The notes beneath the pieces are model-generated. The model was not told where the DNA came from, searched no databases, and saw only the letters and a list, made by a program, of their open reading frames with translations. This document shows positions 10,373 to 21,603 of a stretch of DNA of 64,000 nt, one piece after another (the first letter of the stretch is position 1; every line of letters begins with the position of its first letter). A program made the position numbers and the translations under genes. Source of the stretch: Magnolia sinica (Eukaryota; Streptophyta; Magnoliopsida; Magnoliales; Magnoliaceae); NCBI RefSeq assembly GCF_029962835.1, contig NC_080589.1:24477586-24541585 (forward strand), given 5' to 3'.

Positions 10373-11057
10373 GTCGGTGGATCACGTAGATAAGATAAAA
10401 TAAGAAATTCCAGGGCGACCCGCGCGAGTGAAAAATTGAAGAGGCCGTTCCAAACACGTGTCCGGTCCCACTTGACGATCGTCCTGGGGCCCACCGGCGT
10501 TGGATCCGAGTTGCATGTACGAAGGGAATTACCGATTCGCTCAGGTCGGGGTAACACCCCCCGAATTCGCACCTTGAGTATTTGGTGTATATCTATGCCA
10601 TTTATCGTTTATAAAATAAATTTAAATCTCAGGTTAAATAATGTAGCTGTTGACTATTTAAAACCTCCCGTAAGCGGTACAAGTTCTGTATTAAGTTGAT
10701 ATTTGTGTTTTCCTTATGTTTAGGATTTTTTTACCTTATCAACAGGTTGTACGGCAAATAACATGCGCTTAGAAACTCTTTAATAGTAGGTGTTTAATTA
10801 AGATATTCATGTGGTGTGTTCTACCTAAGAATTAAATCCCTACCTTAAGTGAGAAAAACAAATAAATGGCATGGATATACAACACATACATCAACAATAT
10901 ACAACACGTAGATCAGGATAGGTTTCGCCAGCTTTTCTTAGGACGTAAGTCCAAAACACCAAACGTGATCCATAACTCTAAGTGGCAACCACTACAAGAA
11001 AAAGTGGGGGTGAAAAACCCACTGTTGAAACCTTCTAAGGCTCACCGGGATGGTTAT
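10373..11057. other. Decayed foldback-related sequence
   Basis: Bases about 10560-10910 keep the core words of the foldback family (TTGATATTTGTGTTTTCC, TTATCAACAGGTTG, AAATGGCATGGATA) but the ends cannot be placed. No gene is supported. Confidence 0.45.
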
Positions 11058-11577
11058 GGAAACGGATTGCCTAGCGTATGCACAGCACCGCCCTTCATGG
11101 GTGTGTAGACAAGTTCTATGGGCCTATCATGATGTATATGTTACATATATATTGTCCATCCATTTATAAAATCATATTAAGGCATGAGATAAAAAATAGA
11201 CATTAAAGTTCAAATGAACTACATCACATGGAGCAATGAAAATTAATTGTATGCAGTTGAAAACTTATCACGGGCACTAACGTTTTGGATCAATGTGATA
11301 TATTTTTTTCATTCACTTTTGTACATGTGATCTCATCAAGAGGTTGGATGTCAAATAAATATTATGGTGGGTTGTAGGAAGGTTTTACTATGGGAATCAT
11401 GGTCCCATTGCGTTTTGTACTGTGGTTCACTTGAGTTTTCAATCTGTCTCATTTTTTATTTATTTAGTTTTTTTAACTCATGAAATAATATCATCTAGGT
11501 AAATGGATGGACAGTGTGGATATAAAACATACGGCATGGTGCGGCCAACATAACTATGGTGCGTGTAACTTCCATGT
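11058..11577. mobile_element. Foldback element, copy 7
   Basis: The left end GGAAACGGATTGCCTAG matches the family consensus. The body shows the ATGATGTATATG and TGTCCATCCATTT words on the left and AATGGATGGACAGTGTGGAT on the right. The right end is eroded, near 11573-11577. Flanks GATGGTTAT and CATGTTTAT agree at seven of nine places. Confidence 0.6.
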
Positions 11578-12064
11578 TTATATGTCATCCAAGTATCAAA
11601 ACTTGCAATAACGTCTCAACCCATTTAAACTTTTATATCCCTCATTTCTGAGTAGATGACACTAGGATAAGGTCACGAAGCGGATGGACGGAGTAGACAT
11701 ATCAAAACCATCGCGATGGCCCCACACGCGTACAAGGTCGGCACATGTGTCTCGATTTATCTACTCGCGAAAATTACCCAATCCTCCGTCGAAGAAAAGG
11801 CGACGACCTAGTCGAAGTTAGCACCTCACGCTCAAACAAGACGGCTGACGCACGACCAATCTCAGCCACTCATCTTTCGCCACCCAGCCCTTCGAAGCAC
11901 CCAAGAAAAACCCCTCTGAGATAGAATAAATTAAAAAGAAAAAGAAAAAGAAAAGGAAAAAGAAAAAATCAAAGCAGAAAGGAATAAGGAAATCCTCTTT
12001 CAAGAGGAGGAAAGAAGGGGTGAGAAAGAAACATCGAAGAAAAAACCCCTTCTTTCTTCACCCA
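11578..12064. other. Upstream region of the PNRC-like gene
   Basis: No gene. A purine-rich run of AAAAAGAAAAAG type lies at 11931-11970, followed by GA-rich sequence up to 12050. Such (GA)-rich tracts are common upstream of plant genes; a regulatory role is not shown. Confidence 0.5.
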
Positions 12065-12072
12065 TATAAATA
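12065..12072 (+). promoter_or_regulatory. Possible TATA box of the PNRC-like gene
   Basis: TATAAATA lies only about 42 bp before the ATG at 12114. That would leave a 5' UTR of some 10-20 nt, unusually short. It may be the true TATA box, or the real start may lie upstream in the GA-rich tract. Confidence 0.4.
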
Positions 12073-12113
12073 AACCCCCCTCACACCCAACCCCTTCCAT
12101 TCCACCATTTGCC

Positions 12114-12554
12114 ATGGCAACCGAGATCTTGCACCCTCAAGACTGGCTCATCCAACGGTTCGGATTCGTCCCTACCGTCTCCCCCCACCACAAACCCTCC
12201 TCTTATGACCACCACCCAGAGCCGTCCCGGAAACAAGCCCCAAAACGCGCCTTCCATTTCGAGCAATTTACGAAAAAGACATCGGCTCCCAAGACGATTG
12301 TGAAACGCGGAGAGTCGTTAGATCCCCCAAAGAGGCGTGAATTCCAGGGCCGAGATCGGAGGAAGGCGACGGTCTCTTTCGACGATCGGGATCTGATCGT
12401 CTCCGACATCAACGTCTATGCCGGATCGGCCTTCTCGCAGTCGCCTCCGCCGAGCTCGCTGCCGCTACCTTCCTTCTCGAAGAAGAAAGAGAGTTTACCC
12501 GGTTTCGATGACTCGGCGACGAGAGATCTGAGGCGTCTGCTTCGAATCGACTGA
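12114..12554 (+). CDS. Small proline-rich protein with a PNRC/EDC1-type SSLPLP motif
   Basis: A single uninterrupted frame of 146 residues. The start (CCATGGCAACC) fits the plant consensus. The protein is basic and low-complexity up to about residue 90 (His/Pro-rich 20-45, Lys/Arg-rich 55-85). It then has YAGSAFSQSPPPSSLPLPSF at 102-121 and ends ATRDLRRLLRID. From memory, this middle motif and the C-terminal DLRRLLR ending typify a family of short plant proteins. The SSLPLP core matches the proline-rich motif by which PNRC2 and yeast Edc1/Edc2 contact the decapping factor Dcp1. A role in mRNA decapping or decay is therefore an inference. Codon use and GC content are gene-like, unlike the transposons around it. 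It is the first of two intact host genes here; foldback elements lie upstream and a Tat element begins about 1.3 kb downstream. Confidence 0.8.
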   Translation: MATEILHPQDWLIQRFGFVPTVSPHHKPSSYDHHPEPSRKQAPKRAFHFEQFTKKTSAPKTIVKRGESLDPPKRREFQGRDRRKATVSFDDRDLIVSDINVYAGSAFSQSPPPSSLPLPSFSKKKESLPGFDDSATRDLRRLLRID

Positions 12555-13862
12555 GCCGATCTTGACCATACGATCGTGGCTCCCCCCCAATTTCCTTCTC
12601 AGATCGGATCTTCTTCCTATGGCTTTTTTTAAAAATGGGGAGGAGATCTGTAATTTAGGGAATTGGCGAGGGGCAAATATGTCTACTGAAAAGAATGGAT
12701 GTGGGTTAGGGTTTGTTAATGTAAAATGAATGTTTGATGATGATGATGATGGAATGGAATGCAATTCCACAAAAAAGCGTATTTCTTGGAATTTCAAGGG
12801 TTTCTGATGTTTTTTAGGGTCTGGGGATTTCGATAATCTTTCCCTGAATTAGCTTTTTTTTTAATTTTGTGAATTGTAAGAAGGGTAGAAGCGATATAAA
12901 TGAAATTAGTGTATTTTCCTTTTTATTTTACAGTGAAATTTCTGGACCATGGAAAGATGGTTGATATGGGAAATGGGTTTCTGCGAGCAGGTCCAATCTA
13001 ATGGTAGATGCTGTTTGAACCATGGGTATGGTTGATCGGAGCCATTTGAGAGGTAGGTCCTACCTTCAGAATCCTACGGAAGAACTATGATTTCCCACAA
13101 ATGTTATTAGCCGTTGGATCGATCGTAAGTGAGTATATTGATTTGGCTTCTCATGCAAGAAGCTATGGTTGTATAAACTATGGTTTCTTCTCATTTTCAG
13201 CTTCTCTCTTATTTTTGGTATCGGATTTATGGTGGGATGAATTAGTAGCTTTTATTCATTGATATTAACCTAATATACTTAATGATACATCCGAGTGCAG
13301 ACTATTCGAAAAGAGAAATTGATTAGATTAATGCCTCATCCTATCATGACATGGTATTCTTTCCCATACGTCTGATGCAGTTTTATCAACCTTTCCACTT
13401 CATTTTTGGGTTAAGTATTTAAATTTAATCTTTTTCAATTATTTCTTTTTAATTAAATTTATTCTTTCTCAATTATTTCTTTTTCAGGACACACGCTCCA
13501 TCCTCCTGTTCTGTTGTGGGGGTGTGTTGTGTTGATTCAAGAGATGATATGTTTGACTCGGAGTATGATATGATTGACTTGCTGTCTCATTAGTCATATT
13601 TTGAGTTCTTGGTGTGTATTTGAACCTGAGATCCACGGCATGACTAATTGACGTGTCTACGTAAAATAGAGCAGAATATATTTTCTTTTAAATAATGATG
13701 TGTCTGTGTAAAATCGCTCCCTCATTAGGAAGGGCAGTTTATTAGGAGAATAAGGGATCCGGGGGAGAAAGGACTGTGAGTTGAGAAATGGAAGACCTCC
13801 CAACCATGTGACGGAGAACGAAAGAGATATGTACCATTTTTCGCACATATCGAAGTATAATT
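12555..13862. other. Downstream region of the PNRC-like gene
   Basis: No further coding exon is supported. A short (GAT) run at 12735-12751 lies in the likely 3' UTR. TTTTACAG near 12930 and TTTTCAG near 13200 look like splice acceptors with T-rich leads, so spliced non-coding sequence is possible but unproven. A transcript is the only way to settle it. Confidence 0.4.
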
Positions 13863-13867
13863 GTAAG

Positions 13868-14636
13868 TGTTAGGTGAAAAAATAGTTAAGTTGACTTATG
13901 GAATGGACCACCTCTACTTATCAGCACAGATCCCTTGAGTTCTTGGGCCTAAGGGGTGTTTACGTCTAAAAACAGGCCGACCATCCAGGAGGTCGATGCA
14001 ACTGTAAGGACACTCAAAGAGGGTGCAACTATAAGACCATCTATATGGCCAATTGCCGACTTAACTTATAGGTCAACCATAGCTCGGCTATAGGTCGGTC
14101 ATAGCTCAGCTATAGGTCGACCATAGTTCTATCATAGCTCATCCAGAGCTCGGCAATAGCTCGAAACAACATTTGGCAGAGTAGTTGCCGATTCAACAGA
14201 AGCTCGATATAATCTACACGACTCATCCCCGGAACAATGGTATGGGGATCTTTCCAATTGTCTGAAGATCTCTCCCAAGATCTTCGAAGGATCAGATCAG
14301 ATCCCGAGAACCTCGAACGACGGTAATCTCGCAAGGATCCTAGACGAATCTATGAATGAATTCGTCTCCAGCGTGTCATGGAAGGCTCCTTACAGCATCG
14401 TCTTCTCTCTCCTATATATAGAGGTACCCCCAGCTAATGTAAGGTACGCATACTGATACCCCTATACTCGACTAGTGACTCTTTTCCTAAAAAGATCCCC
14501 TGTAAAGGACCCCGAAGTCCTGACTTAGGCATCGGAGGTCCCCTGTACAAGTCAAGGTCTCCTTTGTCTCTTGTTTCCATCTCTACAGGTTACGAAGGGT
14601 CAACTAGGGAGGGTCCGTCGGAAAACTTCCTCAACA
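13868..14636 (+). repeat. 5' LTR of Tat element 2 (769 bp)
   Basis: TGTTAGGTG...CCTCAACA. Bases about 14066-14132 hold three copies of a 22-bp phrase (TATAGGTCRACCATAGCTCGGC type). A TATATATA run at 14413-14420 in CTCCTATATATAGAGG is the likely TATA box and is kept in the 3' LTR. Confidence 0.9.
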
Positions 14637-14639
14637 ATT

Positions 14640-14657
14640 TGGCGTCGTCTGTTAAAC
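14640..14657 (+). promoter_or_regulatory. Primer-binding site of Tat element 2
   Basis: TGGCGTCGTCTGTTAAAC begins three bases after the LTR. It is a mutated form of the TGGCGCCGTCTGTGGG site usual in Tat elements, where a host tRNA primes minus-strand synthesis. Confidence 0.7.
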
Positions 14658-14827
14658 GACGCTTAAGCTGTTCTAGCTTTATCAGTTGCAACTCCAATTG
14701 CACCTGAGCACACATCGCCACCCCCAGAACAACTTGAGCAACCGAAAAATCATCAGGGTTCGTCCTCGCAACACTAAGCAAGTTTCGTTTCCAAGAGATA
14801 GGGTCAGCAGTCCCATGTAAAGGGAGG

Positions 14828-16183
14828 TTGGCTGAACACCCTCGAAAAGGAGGTCGAAATGCTCAAAGAAAACATGGACCACATGAGACAGATGATGGAG
14901 AACTTGCAGCCCCAGGAGTCGATAGGGAAGATGAACAAGCAGGCAACAATCCTCTTCAACCTTCCCGCACGTGGGCAACCTCTCCGAGAAGCCGATCACC
15001 CTCTCAAAAGAGCCATCAAAATAGCTCGGCCAGACCAGTCCCGTCTCACGTTTCGAAAACCACGACCTTGCCCGCTTCCAACATACGCCACGAGCTAAAT
15101 CGGAAGAAGCGCGGCAAGGCCCCGGTCGAGACTATTGCCGAAAGTGGCGAGCCATGGGAAGCCGAGCTAAAGAACTTGCGAGACTAGATTGGGGACATGC
15201 AACAAGCTTACCGATCTAACATGCTGACGCAGGCCACAACGGAGGAATCTGACCCCCCCGTTTACTGTCGACATCATGCAGGCACGACTGCTGGACAGGT
15301 TTCAATTGCCCCAAATCACTCCTTTCTTAGGGAATACCGACCCGTCGGAGCACATGGAGTCCTTCAGAGTCTATATGGAACTCCATGACATCTCTGATGC
15401 GGTCATGTGTCGAGCCTTTTTCCTAACTTTAGCTGAAGCTGCCCGACTGTGGTTCAAGCAGTTGAAACTGAGCTCCATCAGTTCATTCTCTCAACTCAGC
15501 TAGGCTTTCGTCATGAACTTCATTGGAGGAAAGAAGAGGCTTAAAACACCTACCCACTTGCTTTAGATCGTCCAGAAAGAAGGCGAGCTCCTGAAAGACT
15601 ACATCAAGCACTTCAATTTGGAAGAATTACAGGTCCGTAAGCATTCTGAAGAGCTCACCCTCAACGCCATCATTACCGGATTGTGAGATAAGCAATTCCT
15701 CTTCTCATTGGATAAGAATCCTCCTACAACGATGGCCGAGCTATTAAATAGGTCACAGAAGTACGCCAATGTTGAGGAATCTCGAATCCTACGAGAGGCC
15801 GTCTAGAACAAAGCCCCTCTGACCAAGGAGCAGCAGGCAAAGGCAAAACCAAGCTCAGCCAATACGAGCAGAAAAAGGAAAGACGACCAATCGCGGGACA
15901 ATCGACGCTCGAACAGGCGCCCTGACAATAAGTTTAAAATGTACACTCCTCTCAGCAAAACTCCTGAACAAGTTCTGATGGAGATCCAAGATAAGCGTCT
16001 CCTCAACTGGCTGAACAAGATGAAGTTCGATCCCAAGAACAGAAGTAAGAATAAGTATTGTCACTTTCATCGGGATCACAGACACAACACGAGTGATTGT
16101 TTTGATTTTAAACATGAGATCGAGACACTCATTCGTAGCGATCACCTCAGGGAGTACGTTGACCCTCGAGGAGATCGAGTGCA
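14828..16183 (+). pseudogene. Broken gag of Tat element 2
   Basis: An N-terminal coiled-coil segment (MLKENMDHMRQMMENL at 14859) and a basic Ser/Arg-rich stretch in another frame precede the gag core at about 15276-15503. Core words are RFQLPQITPFLGNTDPSEH, FFLTLAEAARLWFKQL. A zinc-knuckle-like CHFHRDHRHNTSDC follows near 16057-16100. Stops at about 15501, 15565, 15684 and 15804, plus frame changes, make it non-functional. Gag would form the particle that packages the RNA. An absent glycine in the knuckle (RDHRH where GH is expected) is a further sign of decay. Confidence 0.85.
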
Positions 16184-16790
16184 GTGAAAGATAATCAGTC
16201 CATCAACAATGAACCTACTGTAGAGATCTATACCATCTTCGGGGGCCACAGAAGTAGAGGGGATTCAAACAATGCTCGAAAAGTCCATTCCAGAAGCATT
16301 AGTCATCTTAAAGGTGAAGTCCTACTAGTCAAGAGACCTCTGAACGAACAAAAGGTGGAGACCCACAACCTGACCTTCACTAAAGAAGACGCCCGACGAA
16401 TCCATCACCCACACGATGATGCGCTTGTGGTCACTCTGACCATAGCCAATCAAAAGGTGTTTCGTATCCTTGTGGACACCGGATCGTCGCTTGATGTCCT
16501 CTTCACTCAGGCATTTGACAAGATGGGGGTTGGTCGATCACTACTTCGGCCCATCTAGACCCCATTGCTCGGCTTCTCAAGAGAGAAAGTCATATATAAA
16601 GGGGCAATTCAGCTCTCGCTTACTGCCGGGGACGGGCAAAACCAAGTCACCACAATGGTCGACTTCTTGGTGGTGGATTGCCCATCCGTCTATAACGCAA
16701 TTCTAGGCCAATCATCTTTGAATGCTCTACAAGCTGTGGTCTCGACCTACCATCTAGCCATGAAGTTCCTGACCAAGTAAGGGGTTGGGG
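16184..16790 (+). pseudogene. Broken protease region of Tat element 2
   Basis: The aspartic protease active site ILVDTGSSLDVLF lies near 16469-16506, followed by a TAG at 16556. The partner domain (AIQLSLTAGDGQN, VDCPSVYNAILGQSSLNAL) follows from 16565. The triad D-T-G is intact but the frame is closed on both sides. Protease would cleave Gag-Pol. Confidence 0.85.
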
Positions 16791-18226
16791 TCAGTGAAGG
16801 GTGACCAACATGAAGCCTGACAGTGCTATGTAATGGCATTGAGGACCTCGCACCAGACAATGACTATTACTTCACTGGATCAGCGTGAAGAATTTGAAGA
16901 AAGAGGTTGCCCCATGGAAGACCTCATCCCCGTTCCTCTAGACGAATCGACCCCTTCCAAAACCGTTCAAATTGGGTCATCCCTAATGGCACCACTACGA
17001 GACAACTTGATAGCACTTTTTCAACGTTATGTTGACGTCTTCACATGGTCCCATGAAGACATGCCTGGCATCGACTCCAAAGTCATTGTGCATCGGTTGA
17101 ATGTCGACCCTGCTCATCGATCGATTCAACAAAAGTGTCGGGCGCTCGTCCCGAGAGGTACGTAGTGATCGGAGAAGAAGTCAACAAAATTCTCAAGACT
17201 GGATTCATCAAAGAAGTTTATTATCTAAACTGGATTACCAACGTTGTGTTGGTAAAGATAGAAAATGGGAAATGGCAGGTCTGTGTGGACTATGCAGACT
17301 TGAACAAGGCTTGTCCCAAAGATAGCTTTCCTCTCCCCTGAATCAACCAGCTAGTCGATAACATATCTGAGCATGTACTACAAAGCTTTATGGATGCTTA
17401 CTCCTGTTATAATCAGATTGTAATGCATCCACATGATAAAACAAAAACCACCTTTGTCATTGACAAATGTCTTTATTGTTATCGAGTCATGCTTTTTAGA
17501 TTGAAAAATGCAGATGTTACTTATCAGCGATTGGTCAACAAAATGTTCACCCAACAAATAGGGCAGACAATGGAAGTGTATATCGACGATATGCTCGTCA
17601 AGAGCATCAAAGCAACAAACCATATCACTAACCTTGAGGAAATATTCCTCATCCTTCGCAAGTACCAAATAAAGTTAAAACCAAGCAAATGTGCTTTCGG
17701 GGTCAGCTCGGAAAGGTTCCTTGGCTTTTTGGTCAGCCAACAAAGAATTGAAGCGAACCCCGAGAAGATCAAGGCTCTCCGTAATATGCAATCATCAAAG
17801 ACAACTAAAGATGTTCAAAGACTCACAGGGAGGATCGCTGCCCTAAATCGCTTTGTGTCCCGATTTATAGAAAAGTGTCTCCCCTTCTTCAAGCAATTGA
17901 AGGGAAAACAAGTGGTAGATTGGACAGAAGAATGCGAGGCGGCCTTTCAACAGCTCAAGCAATATATAGGGTCACTCCTCTGCTCTCTAATGCAGTGGTC
18001 AGTTTTGCCTTAATTAGGGAACATGAGGGAAAGCAATTTCCAGTATACTATGTTAATAAAGCCCTAGTTTCAGTCGAGACAAGATATCCTACCCTGAAAA
18101 AATTAGCTTTGGCATTGGTCGTCTCCTCTCGACGCTTGCGGCCGTACTTCCAAGTTCACATCATCATTGTCTTAATTGATCAACCACTACATCAAGTGCT
18201 CCAAAAGCTCGAAGCTTTATGATGAC
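16791..18226 (+). pseudogene. Broken reverse transcriptase and RNase H start of Tat element 2
   Basis: RT words in order: VDYADLNKACPKDSFPLP (17288-17340, then a TGA), VYIDDMLVKS (17577-17606, the catalytic YIDD), KPSKCAFGVSSERFLGF. RNase H begins near 18000 (VSFALIREHEGKQFPVYYV). At least one frameshift near 17130-17165 and one near 17960 break the frame. The sequence stops at 18226, where the Athila LTR begins, and resumes at 29333. Confidence 0.88.
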
Positions 18227-20488
18227 TGTTGAGGGTCAAATATTGCATATCAGACCCCTATTATTGCCTGGATTTACAAACATGGTACTGATTGTCGACC
18301 CGATTTAATCGTGTTTGTGATGCAGGGCGTATTTACGAGCCTGGACTGGGAAAGGGTACTAAAAGCATGGATTTAACGGTCTGAAGTCACCAAGGCAAGC
18401 GACGGACCCCAGGAGACCAAGATCAACAGATTTGCACGCTAGGGATCCAAGAAAGTCGAGAAACTAAAGCTCAAGTGGCCCGAAAGACATCCAGAATGCA
18501 AGATCACAGGGTTCTCACCATTTGTTCAGCTCGAAACTTTATACATGGACAGGGGCCCACAAATTAACCGTTCATATCGAATTTCAACCCTCAGATCCCT
18601 CCGGAAGTGGCCCAACGGATAGATCAGCCCCTTGAATCGTTATGTGGGGCCCACATGATATCTGGATATGCTTCAATTTTGGTCTCAATCCCTTAACTGA
18701 GATGGGACAACGGTTGGATGGATCGGATCTCTGGAATACGTCACCGCAGGACCCACACACGCGGTGCATGTGCACAGCTTATACAGGCGCCGTCGCGCAC
18801 CACAAGAATTCAAATCGGTCAGCGTTGCACTGACCGATGAATTTCAAAAAAAATCCAAAGACGCAACAGCGTCTTCGACATGTTTGCCCGGGCTTTGATT
18901 GTGGGCCCCACCCATCAGGTATTCTGATAATCTGGACCATCCATTCGATCAATAGGTGGGGCGTAACCCTCACCTAGATGTCCTTTTCGTCCCATTATGC
19001 ACACACGTGTAAAAAAAAATGATCAAACGCAGGATAGACGGTGGAAATATGTGTTACGGTGGGCTGCACTAAAATCAAGAAAAAGTATGCATTTTTAATT
19101 GGTTTTTCGCCATGAGCTGAATGAACGGAGTGGATTTACTTTGGGACATTGTTCATGGGCCCCACCGACTCTCATTCAAAAGAAACGGAAACTTCCGTTC
19201 TTCTGGCGTGAAACAGGGGTGCCGGTTGATACTTGTGGGCCACCATCTGAACTCAAGGGTCTAATCCGGACCATCCATTAGAATCCCACGATCCATCTGA
19301 GCAAGACCTAGGTGACAAAAGTCCAAGAGATAGCGAGGATCGAATTTCAATACTTCAAACACAAGATGGATGGCAGATAAAATATCCAGTGTGCCGCATC
19401 AGCAGACGACCAAAAATTTACATTCCCGACCAGAATCTTTAACCTCATCTAATGGACGGGGTGGATTTCTCCTTAGACTCAGATCATGGGTCCCGCAGTT
19501 AACGCAAATCAGCTACGTTTTTTTCTTGCTACGTAAATGGAGTTCCGCAGTGACTTACCTGCGGAGGTTCCTGACTGCAGACGGGGAGAAAAGAGTCCCC
19601 CTTCGGCACGCCTGCGGGGGGTATGTTCGGCTGCCTATAAGGTAGAGAGGAAGAAGAAAGAGAAGAAGGAATTTTGGCAGGGACGTGGCTAGACGATTGC
19701 AAGAGAGAGAGATATCCGGTTTTTCCTTTTTCTTTTCCTTTTATTTATTTCTTTCCTTTGATGTTTTTTCTTTGGTTCTAGCTTGATCATGCTAGGCTAA
19801 ACCTCTTGGCTAGGGCTAAGAGGTGAAGCTTGTAGTGAGATGGAAGACTCTATTTTTATGCCTTGATTTAACTATTAAATTTATGAATTGAATTTGATTT
19901 TAGTTGATTATCAAAGGAATATTTTTTTTCAGTCTTTAATGGTCTGTTGTGACTGAAATTACAATGGGTCTGCAATGGCTTTGAATATTTTCTTCCTCCT
20001 TTTGATGTTTATGACGTCAGGAAGCCCTGTTGTTCACCATCGTCTCATGGGCATGGTCGGATGACGGTACCCTTCCTAACCTTCATGCATTGTTGATTGG
20101 TTGGTAATTGATTTAATTCTGTTGTTGCTTTGTCTCCTGGGCATGGTTTGGTGATGGAATCCACTCTAATTCATGTACCTTTCATCTCTTGAAAACTAAA
20201 TCAAGTAAGTTCAGTTCAATTTTCATAATTCTTGAAGCGGGCATAAGATCTCCCTGATCTCTACAAGTGGATCCTCTGAATCCCTAGTTTCTTAATTCTG
20301 ATTTTCTTAAGTTTTAAATAATTATTTCACAATTATTCCCTAAAAGGTCATTTTATTTAGATTTCATCTTAATCTAATTTTAATTCTACCTAGTTTCAGA
20401 TAACGTACAGGTTTCAGTCCCTTGGGATTCGACCTCGGTCTCACCGAGTTTATTACTACATCACAACCCTATACTTGGGGAGTGAACA
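18227..20488 (+). repeat. 5' LTR of the Athila-type element (2,262 bp)
   Basis: Starts TGTTGAGGGTCAAATATTGC and ends GGGGAGTGAACA. A CCTATAAGGTAGAG stretch at about 19634-19647 is a TATA-like candidate. The last 700 bp are AT-rich. It contains GGGCCCACATGATATC phrases near 18647 that echo the foldback family. Confidence 0.9.
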
Positions 20489-20494
20489 AGTTTT

Positions 20495-20512
20495 TGGCGC
20501 CGTTGCCGGGGA
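20495..20512 (+). promoter_or_regulatory. Primer-binding site (tRNA-Asp type) of the Athila-type element
   Basis: TGGCGCCGTTGCCGGGGA, complementary to the 3' end of plant tRNA-Asp as I recall it, lies six bases after the 5' LTR. Confidence 0.8.
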
Positions 20513-20513
20513 C

Positions 20514-21187
20514 TGACGGTTACGATTCTCTGAAATTAATTAGGTTTAGAATTAATTTAAGATTAGAATTTGACTAACTTCAGTTGTAGACTTTTTGATT
20601 TCTAGAACTAACTTGTTTTCCTGTTTTGTAGGATCCTGACATAAGTTTTTAAATTGGTAATTCCTTCCTAATTTCTCTACTTTTTCTACTTTTAAAATTA
20701 GGGTTTAAATTTTAGAAATTTTCTACTTCTAGTATCCTCCTATCTATAGGAAATAGTTTATTTTTAAAAACTAGGTTATTTCTTTCCCCTTTTTAGAAAT
20801 TAACTTTCTAATTCTAACTCTTTTAGAATCTAATTTTGTTTCCTAATTTTCTACTCATAGAATTTTTGTTTAGAAACTAACTTTCCTATTGTGTAGGCCT
20901 TTAAGATAGAAATTTCTAATTCGGTAAGTTCTTTCTCTCTACTTTCTATTTTTCATATCTCTTTTTAATTTACTTTTTAGTGTAGGACTTTCTCCTTTTA
21001 GAAACTAGTTTATTTCTATCTTCCTTTTTAAAGATTTTTTTTTTTATTATTCTAGACATTCTCTTTAGAACTGACTTGTTTGTTTTCTTTTGCAGGTCCT
21101 TAACTTAGGGGCTTCAATTTGGTAATTTCTTTCCAACTCTCACTCTCTTCCTTTTTAGATTTTCTTTTCCTTTCTTAAGATTAGGCT
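20514..21187 (+). other. T-rich leader of the Athila-type element with repeated splice-like units
   Basis: No coding sequence. Three degenerate units (about 20605, 20875 and 21068) each hold AACTRACTTG or a near match, a T-rich run, a TTTTGTAG/TTTTGCAG acceptor-like word, and a TTGGTAATTTC donor-like word some 30 bp later. This suggests tandem duplication of an intron-like stretch in the 5' leader. Confidence 0.5.
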
Positions 21188-21603
21188 TTGAATTTGATTG
21201 AGGGCTGCGAGTGTTTCATGCCCAAGTGGGCCCGTGACAACACTCGACGTCTCTTGACTGAAGGAGGATTGGTTGAGGGGTTGACTATCCATCGCAAGAC
21301 TAGACACAACTCGAAATCCCCTGAGTTAATTGAAGTTATGGCTGAAGACCAACCTCCTCTACTTCCACCCAGGGTGGAGGATACCCAAGATGAGAACGAG
21401 GTGCATCAGGCACCCCCGCCTCGTACTTTACGAGATTATCTACAACCGGCGGGAGTGAGTACGCCCTCATGCATGATTTTCCCTGAAAACACAGGACAAA
21501 TGGACAAACGGCTACCCCTCAAGGTTTCTTCAATCAAAATCCAAATCAAGTGAAACCTTAAGAGGAACCAGTTCAAAATTCCATACAAGAGCTGGCTCAG
21601 GCA
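21188..21603 (+). pseudogene. Gag remnant of the Athila-type element, internally deleted
   Basis: The frame 21188-21553 (121 residues) carries the gag start region RTLRDYLQPAGVSTPSCMI. The downstream gag tail then appears in another frame (GFFNQNPNQ near 21520-21545). Athila gag proteins are several hundred residues long, so the central part is missing. This element could move only with Gag from another copy. Confidence 0.75.

Noticed and set aside
12203..12412. Minus-strand open frame inside the PNRC-like gene
   Set aside because: Shadow of the plus-strand gene, which has the domain evidence and start context.
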